10,423 bases of DNA from NCBI GenBank assembly GCA_026014905.1, contig JAOZHK010000050.1, positions 1-10,423 on the forward strand, written 5' to 3'. The translations under genes were made by a program, and so were the position numbers. The stretch comes from Candidatus Bathyarchaeota archaeon. Lineage in GTDB: Archaea; Thermoproteota; Bathyarchaeia; RBG-16-48-13; GCA-020355125. The notes below the pieces were generated by a model. The model was not told the DNA's origin. It made no database searches and saw nothing but the letters and a program-made list of their open reading frames with translations. Every line of letters starts with the position of its first letter. Positions within the stretch are counted from its first letter, which is position 1. Of the stretch, positions 5,528 through 10,423 are shown piece by piece.

Positions 5528-6571
5528 ATGGCGAATAATCCCTCTACAACGGATGTTAGAAAATTACAGGTGACTGGAGGTTCAACCTACATATTATCAC
5601 TTCCTAAAAAATGGGTCACTCAAATAGGATTAGAGAAAGGCGGGCGTGTCCGACTCGAAAGACAGAATGACGGGACAATAATGTTAATGCCCGAAGATTT
5701 TAAAAGCGAGGAGCCATCGGAAGCTGCCATACAAGTAGCAGTTAACGAGCCAATCGATTTCATTGTCCGCAAAATTGTCTCAGCCTATCTCGTCGGGTAC
5801 AATATCATTTACGTTAGAGCACCCAACTATCGATTGGATCATAACCAGAGAAACCTCATCAAAGAATTTACGCGGAAAAACTTAGTAGGCACAGAAATTA
5901 TCGCGGACTCCCCAAAAGAAATGATTATTAAAGTACTACTCAGCTATCCTGAACTTTCAGTCGAAAGCGCATTACGAAGAATGAGCATCATTACCTCATC
6001 TATGCACACTGATGTCATGAAAGCTTTGAAAACCACAGACATACCTTTGGTCAGAGAGGTCATTTATCAAGATAACGAAGTCGATCGCTTTAGTTTATAT
6101 ATCATACGCCAACTAAAAGCTGCCATCGAAGACCTGAACATATTAAAGGAAATTGGGCTATCCACCCGGAGAGACTGCCTTGGTTTCCGATTAATTACAA
6201 AAACTGTCGAACGAACGGCAGATCACGCGGTTGAGATCGCGGAAAACATATTACATTTACACGAACCCCCTAGTACCGAATTGTATGAGAATATAGCTAA
6301 AATGAGCGAAGCAGCGATTTCAATTTTCAATCAATCCATCGACATTTTATACAAACAAGATTTCGAAGCTGCCAACCGAATCGTTCAGAATGCAAAATCG
6401 GCTGCAGCCAAACAGAATGAACTCATCACGGAGATACTTCAAATTGCTAATCAAAACAAGATCTCATGCCTCAGCCTCATCGTTGAGAGCATCAAACGAG
6501 TAGCCGAATACTCCAGCGATATCGCCGAAATTGTCTTAAATTTAAACATCGACCAAATAATTAACCAATAA
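5528..6571 (+). CDS. PhoU-family phosphate regulator with AbrB-type DNA-binding N-terminus
   Basis: The protein has 347 residues. Residues about 9-55 form an AbrB/SpoVT-like swapped-hairpin domain (VRKLQVTGGSTYILSLPKKW then GLEKGGRVRLERQNDGTIML). The rest is helical and PhoU-like, with two repeats whose family-typical segments include RTADHAVEIAENIL and RVAEYSSDIAEIVLNLN. This fusion is a widespread archaeal form of PhoU, thought to couple phosphate status to transcription. The start at 5528 is set by GAGGT 7 bases upstream; an ATG at 5524 is out of frame. No phosphate transporter genes are adjacent. Instead it is the first gene of a tight cluster with pyruvate kinase and a winged-helix protein, suggesting that it may regulate or respond to central metabolism. 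The domain assignment is firm; the regulated targets are unknown. Confidence 0.88.
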   Translation: MANNPSTTDVRKLQVTGGSTYILSLPKKWVTQIGLEKGGRVRLERQNDGTIMLMPEDFKSEEPSEAAIQVAVNEPIDFIVRKIVSAYLVGYNIIYVRAPNYRLDHNQRNLIKEFTRKNLVGTEIIADSPKEMIIKVLLSYPELSVESALRRMSIITSSMHTDVMKALKTTDIPLVREVIYQDNEVDRFSLYIIRQLKAAIEDLNILKEIGLSTRRDCLGFRLITKTVERTADHAVEIAENILHLHEPPSTELYENIAKMSEAAISIFNQSIDILYKQDFEAANRIVQNAKSAAAKQNELITEILQIANQNKISCLSLIVESIKRVAEYSSDIAEIVLNLNIDQIINQ

Positions 6572-6600
6572 AAACCACACATGTTGTTGAGGGAGACAAG

Positions 6601-7992
6601 ACGCAAGCCATCAAGAAAAAAACGAAAATCATTTGTACCATTGGACCTGCCAGTCGGAGCACAGAGATCCTCAAGAAATTGATTCTACAGGGCATGGATG
6701 GAGCCCGCATTAACACAGCATATGGCGACGTTGAACAGTTCAATACCATTGTTGACAATGTTCGAAACATAGGACACATACCGATTCTCATTGATATTAA
6801 GGGCCCAAATATCCGATTACAAACACAGAAACAAATCTCCGTTCAGAAAGGCGATCACATTTGTGTTGGCTTTAACTCAGCGGGAATCAACTTCAATTTT
6901 GATTTCTATAACGATGTCGATCTTGGAGATCGAGTATTAATTGATAATGGGCGGATTGAAACCCAGATAATTGAAAAAGAAAATCGAAAATTAACACTGC
7001 TAATTCACAATGAAGGGGTGATTGATGACCGAAAAGGCGTTAACGTTCCGAATAAGAAGCTGCAACTACCACATCTCTCCGAAAAAGATCTCAGATCCAT
7101 TAAATTTGCAGTCGATAATCAGTGTGAGTTTATTGCCCTATCCTTCACGAGAAGTCAAAAGGATGTGGATAACCTAAAACAAATCGCACCCAAGTTTAAA
7201 GGCGCCATTATTGCGAAAATTGAAAATTTCGAAGGCGTCACCAATTTCAGAGAAATATTAGAAAGCTCAGATGGGATCATGGTTGCCCGAGGCGATCTTG
7301 GGGTCGAGATTGAGCCCGAACGCGTTCCATTATTACAGAAATGGATGATTAATCTTTGCAATAATGTGGGAAAAACTGTAATAACAGCGACAGATATTCT
7401 CGAATCCATGATTGATAATCCGATTCCTTCTCGATCCGAGGTTAGTGATGTCGCTAACGCAATACTAGATGGAACGGATTGTATCATGACATCGGGTGAG
7501 ACCGCGATTGGGAAATACCCCGTAGAAACCATTAAAATGCTGGATAAAATCGCTTCCGAAGTTGAAAAAAGTGTGGAGAGCCAAGTTGAAACCGCCTCAT
7601 TCATTAATATTTCAGAATCAGTAAGTCATTCCATTCACCGAATTGCCCGCGACATGCCACTTGATAAAATTGTAACACTGACACGATCGGGATATACAGC
7701 AAGAATGATCTCACGACTCAAACCTACTCAAGAGATCATCGCGGTTACACCCAACCCTATCGTGCAAAAACAGTTAGAAATTGCCTATGGCGTCACTCCA
7801 ATACTCCAGAACTATTTAACTGAAAACGAACGAATTCTAAGCGTGGCGAAAAATCTCTATTCATTAAAGCTCATCAATGATGAAGATACAGTACTATTTA
7901 CTGCTGCGTCTAGGACAACTGAAGCACATTACAGCAACATTATTGAAATTCATAAGATGAAGGAAATATTAAAGTTCATAGAAATTAATTAA
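6601..7992 (+). CDS. pyk: Pyruvate kinase, apparent ACG start
   Basis: It converts phosphoenolpyruvate and ADP to pyruvate and ATP, the last step of glycolysis. From 6601 it is 463 residues, normal length. Motifs in order: KTKIICTIGPASRS (N-terminal strand), GARINTAYGD, DIKGPNIR, a B domain, IIAKIENFEGV with the catalytic Lys, GIMVARGDLGVEI, DILESMIDNPIPSRSEVSDV, ANAILDGTDCIMTSGETAIG, and a C-terminal domain with TRSGYTARMISRLKP. The usual ARLNFSHG and KGPEIR are ARINTAYG and KGPNIR here. The only standard start is TTG at 6679, which would remove the first strand and TIGPAS. In the frame upstream no ATG, GTG or TTG exists back to the stop at 6562. GAGGGAG (6589-6595) fits initiation at ACG 6601, 5 bases later. 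The gene follows phoU by 29 bases and precedes the winged-helix gene by 16. Confidence 0.88.
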   Translation, partial: TQAIKKKTKIICTIGPASRSTEILKKLILQGMDGARINTAYGDVEQFNTIVDNVRNIGHIPILIDIKGPNIRLQTQKQISVQKGDHICVGFNSAGINFNFDFYNDVDLGDRVLIDNGRIETQIIEKENRKLTLLIHNEGVIDDRKGVNVPNKKLQLPHLSEKDLRSIKFAVDNQCEFIALSFTRSQKDVDNLKQIAPKFKGAIIAKIENFEGVTNFREILESSDGIMVARGDLGVEIEPERVPLLQKWMINLCNNVGKTVITATDILESMIDNPIPSRSEVSDVANAILDGTDCIMTSGETAIGKYPVETIKMLDKIASEVEKSVESQVETASFINISESVSHSIHRIARDMPLDKIVTLTRSGYTARMISRLKPTQEIIAVTPNPIVQKQLEIAYGVTPILQNYLTENERILSVAKNLYSLKLINDEDTVLFTAASRTTEAHYSNIIEIHKMKEILKFIEIN

Positions 7993-8008
7993 TTATGGAG
8001 AAAGCACA

Positions 8009-8566
8009 TTGAAACGATTAGGTAAGACAAAAAAGAATATTTTACAATCCATATGGGAAGAAGACAAACCCCTGACACTTTCAGAACTGGTCGACAAAAC
8101 TCAGCTCACAATCCGAACTGTGAGACGGCACCTCAATGACCTCGAAAAGACGGGACTAGTCAAGAAATCCGGATATTCCATTACTTCAGAGGGAAAAAAC
8201 ATAATCGGGTTTCCACCGATTACTGAACAAATAGCCCAGAAGGTGCTACAAAAAACTTCTCCTCGCGAAGCATTTCATTTCTATACTGAGTATGGGAAAC
8301 CACTCACCACCTCCTCATCATCTCTTGAAGATTTCTGCAAGAAGACAAGTCAAGTTAACATAAAATCTCTCGAGTATCACATCCAGAATGGGCATTTTAC
8401 AACATGGATCGAGTTTCTAGGTGACTCAGAATTAGCTGAAAGATTTAATCAAATGCGAAATACCCTTCGAACAGGCCAAGCTCTCAGAAGCACAATATAT
8501 GCATTAATAACACAACGATTTGACGAGCTATCAGATAAACTGAAACCAGCAGAAGCAGCTGAGTAG
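8009..8566 (+). CDS. Winged-helix protein with DUF5752-like C-terminal domain
   Basis: The protein has 185 residues. The N-terminal 70 residues form a winged helix: LTLSELVDKTQLTIRTVRRH, LNDLEKTGLVKKSG, YSITSEGKNII. The C-terminal part (about 88-178) has the pattern of DUF5752-type domains: AFHFYTEYGKPL, SSLEDFCKKTSQVNIKSLEYH, FTTWIEFLGDSELAERFNQM, ALRSTIYALITQRFDEL. The role of that domain is unknown; a ligand or effector function is a guess. TTG at 8009 is the start, with GGAG (7997-8000) 8 bases upstream. It is the third gene of the phoU-pyk cluster and could be its transcriptional regulator. Its end faces the riboflavin kinase gene 25 bases away. Confidence 0.8.
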   Translation: MKRLGKTKKNILQSIWEEDKPLTLSELVDKTQLTIRTVRRHLNDLEKTGLVKKSGYSITSEGKNIIGFPPITEQIAQKVLQKTSPREAFHFYTEYGKPLTTSSSSLEDFCKKTSQVNIKSLEYHIQNGHFTTWIEFLGDSELAERFNQMRNTLRTGQALRSTIYALITQRFDELSDKLKPAEAAE

Positions 8567-8591
8567 CCCCTCAGTAACTAGCTAAGCGTAG

Positions 8592-8975
8592 TCAATAAAA
8601 AAAGACCTCAAGTTCATCTCCATCTCGTAGACATAAGGCTTTTCTAAGATTAACTGGTGCGACAATTTCTAGTTGATTATTTGGATAACCTGGGATTTGC
8701 GGAATAACAATAATTCCTATTATGGTATTTATTCGAATTTTATAACACAAGCCTTCACATTCTTCTTGACCGGATCTAATGAGAATTCCGTCATGCGTTT
8801 TTTTGTACAATTGAAAAGAAGATTTTTCAGCAGAATCCAATAGAAGATTAAATGTTCCAGGATAGGGTGTGAAGCCAAATTTGGCTTGAATTTGGTTTTG
8901 TACCCAATCATAATTGACGAAGATCTTACCCTGTCCTTGTCCTGTTGTTACGCACCCGCGAATAGCGAAAGTCAT
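8592..8975 (-). CDS. ribK: CTP-dependent riboflavin kinase (archaeal RibK)
   Basis: This enzyme phosphorylates riboflavin to FMN using CTP, replacing the ATP-dependent enzyme of bacteria and eukaryotes. The 127-residue protein is the usual size. Family motifs are GCVTTGQGQGKIFV near the N-terminus, GFTPYPGTFNLLLD (about 34-47), CEGLCYKI, and LEIVAPVNLRKALCLRDGDE near the C-terminus. Start is ATG at 8975, 15 bases after the pantoate kinase stop, so it is the third gene of a cofactor operon with a membrane protein and pantoate kinase. No HTH domain is fused to it, unlike some archaeal RibK proteins. Confidence 0.92.
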   Translation of the reverse strand: MTFAIRGCVTTGQGQGKIFVNYDWVQNQIQAKFGFTPYPGTFNLLLDSAEKSSFQLYKKTHDGILIRSGQEECEGLCYKIRINTIIGIIVIPQIPGYPNNQLEIVAPVNLRKALCLRDGDELEVFFY

Positions 8976-8990
8976 GGTAACCGCTTTTAA

Positions 8991-9911
8991 TTAGATAAGT
9001 CGTGCTCCCATAAAATCTATCGGCGATATCAGAATATCTTCTTGGAAAAAATCGTCGGAGAAAGCTTGTTGAACGCTATCGAGATGTTTTGAAGAAGTTA
9101 ACGCATGAACCGCTTCACCAATCATATTTTGGGTAGCGCCAATTGCGCCTGCTTTTTCCGCGCGTGTGATAAGGTTCTTGACTCGGCTTGATGCTAAACC
9201 TGATTGTAGGGCGAAATTTTTGCAGGATGCCATGAAATTAGCTGGAGACGGATCAGATAATATCTGTCGCATTGTCTTACGCGCAATTTCATTAATTATT
9301 TGTAATTTGTGTTCAGATAATAATACCGAAGTTTTTTCGATCGATTCGAATACTCCTGCGACAATCTGAAGATCGGGTGCAATTGGGATACGATCTACTA
9401 CACCGAATCCAATGGCACCACTTCTTACAACTAGGACTAGACCTCCTATTGCAAGACCTTCAACTGTCCCGAGACCCGTATTACATGTAATGTCAGCTAC
9501 GTGAGCGGCTTGAGCAATTTCGTTATAAGTTAAGGGCAGCTTTAAGGCACTTGCTAATGCTAAGCCACACGAGAACGCCCCTGCGGCACTAGTTCCGAAA
9601 CCTGCTCCAATTGGGACATCAATCTTATGGTCAATTTTAATGTGATAGGATTGTGATTGTTTGGATAATAACATTTCAACGAGGGTTTTGGTAGTGCGAG
9701 CGTCTTCAATATTATCATTGATCGCAACCGTAATCTCTGTGGATGATGATGGGGATGCGTGTACTGTTGTCGAGACACCTTTGGCTAGTGCGAATCCACC
9801 ACCTTTGGAGCCCTGTTGTAAAGGGTCTTGAATAAGTGTACCATTTGAATTATGGGTACAGGCTTCAAAGAAGCTTGAGATCCCACTTGGAGAAAAGGCT
9901 TTTCCAAACAT
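8991..9911 (-). CDS. pok: Pantoate kinase (archaeal coenzyme A pathway)
   Basis: A GHMP-superfamily kinase, about 306 residues, that makes 4-phosphopantoate from pantoate and ATP in the archaeal CoA pathway. It begins FGKAFSPSGISSFFE, as pantoate kinases do. The ATP-binding GHMP loop is VPIGAGFGTSAAGAFSCGLA (about 99-118), followed by CNTGLGTVEGLAIGG (143-157). The start chosen is ATG at 9911, which lies one base after the stop of the upstream membrane-protein gene; a start at 9959 would overlap that gene by 47 bases and add 16 residues lacking similarity. Coupled translation with the upstream gene is likely. The next enzyme, phosphopantothenate synthetase, is not in the window. Confidence 0.92.
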   Translation of the reverse strand: MFGKAFSPSGISSFFEACTHNSNGTLIQDPLQQGSKGGGFALAKGVSTTVHASPSSSTEITVAINDNIEDARTTKTLVEMLLSKQSQSYHIKIDHKIDVPIGAGFGTSAAGAFSCGLALASALKLPLTYNEIAQAAHVADITCNTGLGTVEGLAIGGLVLVVRSGAIGFGVVDRIPIAPDLQIVAGVFESIEKTSVLLSEHKLQIINEIARKTMRQILSDPSPANFMASCKNFALQSGLASSRVKNLITRAEKAGAIGATQNMIGEAVHALTSSKHLDSVQQAFSDDFFQEDILISPIDFMGARLI

Positions 9912-9912
9912 T

Positions 9913-10423
9913 CTAGGATTCGTTACTCTCTTGTGGTTGAAGGTTACTAAACGCTGCATAGCACGCTTTGAGAATCGGTGGGACTGCTAACAATAAGAAG
10001 GGGATTTCTGTGAAATAGGTCCACACAAACCAGCCCAGCGCAGCAAAGAATGAGAGATTAGTTTCACCCGTTGGAAGAAGAAAGAATTGACTATAAACCC
10101 ATACACCCACACCGATCCAAAGAGCTCCAGCACCTAGCCCGATCACTGAGGCAATGTTAACTGATCTCCACGCAGGAATGAAGTAGATTACGACTGCTGT
10201 TAGACCAATACATATTATGCTGATGCTAATAAAAATCAGCGATCCTAATTCACCAAAGTAGACAGGGAATAAAACATACATTAGAACTGATGAGATAGCG
10301 AAAGCGATACTCGCGATTAAACCTAGCAGAAAAATATTAGTTTCTATTTTTTTTCGTCCGAGATAACCAACGAGATAAAAACCAAGTAGATTCGAAGGAA
10401 CACCTACCGTTAAACTTAGGAGA
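9913..10423 (-). CDS. Multi-spanning membrane protein, N-terminus beyond window
   Basis: The frame is open to the window edge, so at least 169 residues are present and the start is missing. There are about five hydrophobic helices, with GVPSNLLGFYLVGYLGRKK near the visible N-terminus and a polar tail QPQESNES. The size, helix content and the small-residue loop before the first helix suggest an integral transport protein, possibly an ECF-type substrate-binding S component, but no decisive motif was recognised. The stop is followed after a single base by the pantoate kinase ATG, so it is co-transcribed with the CoA and FMN genes. Transport of a vitamin or precursor is a reasonable but unproven guess. 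Confidence 0.6.
   Translation of the reverse strand, partial: LLSLTVGVPSNLLGFYLVGYLGRKKIETNIFLLGLIASIAFAISSVLMYVLFPVYFGELGSLIFISISIICIGLTAVVIYFIPAWRSVNIASVIGLGAGALWIGVGVWVYSQFFLLPTGETNLSFFAALGWFVWTYFTEIPFLLLAVPPILKACYAAFSNLQPQESNES

Noticed and set aside
7155..7604. Minus-strand open frame of 149 codons
   Set aside because: It lies antisense to the most conserved part of pyruvate kinase and is a shadow of its codon use.
9159..9164. CGCGCG within the pantoate kinase gene
   Set aside because: Only three units and explained by Thr-Arg-Ala codons; not comparable to the long tracts in the left part.
9912..9959. Upstream start for pantoate kinase at 9959
   Set aside because: It would overlap the membrane-protein gene by 47 bases and add residues not seen in the family; ATG 9911 directly follows that gene's stop.

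Overview
The window looks like part of an archaeal chromosome of moderate-to-low GC content. Pantoate kinase, CTP-dependent riboflavin kinase and a PhoU protein with an AbrB-type N-terminus are characteristically archaeal. TATA-like boxes precede several genes, and GTG/TTG starts are common. The phylum cannot be fixed by eye; an uncultured anaerobic lineage (Asgard, Thermoplasmatota or similar) would fit.

Left part (1-3700). The main genes lie on the minus strand. The most important is an hgcA-hgcB pair (1391 to 88), the corrinoid protein and ferredoxin that methylate mercury. HgcA has its full cytoplasmic domain and five-helix membrane domain, but its cap-helix motif ends in Trp instead of the usual Lys (NVWCAAGW). 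Upstream are a PfkB-family kinase, a double zinc-ribbon protein and an arsenate reductase homologue that lacks its catalytic N-terminus. Two more coding remnants without starts are visible: a flavodoxin C-terminal half at 2732-2962 (+) and an unknown tail at 1567-1731 (-). This part also carries six unusually long alternating CG runs, each within about 17 bp of alternating purine/pyrimidine. Several lie at or near the points where the remnants lose similarity to their families. No comparable run exists in the right two thirds. The left part therefore looks like a rearranged accessory region.

Middle (3776-5527). An ACR3-type arsenite efflux permease diverges from the broken arsC. It is followed by a small PH-like reading frame that may be frameshifted at its 5' end, then an AT-rich promoter region.

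Right part (5528-10423). Two housekeeping clusters converge. On the plus strand lie an AbrB-PhoU regulator, pyruvate kinase and a winged-helix protein with a DUF5752-like C-terminus, tightly spaced. Pyruvate kinase has no usual start codon where homology and the ribosome binding site place it; the codon there is ACG. On the minus strand lie a multi-spanning membrane protein (cut by the window edge), pantoate kinase and riboflavin kinase, a cofactor (CoA and FMN) operon.

No rRNA, tRNA, CRISPR array or transposase was found.
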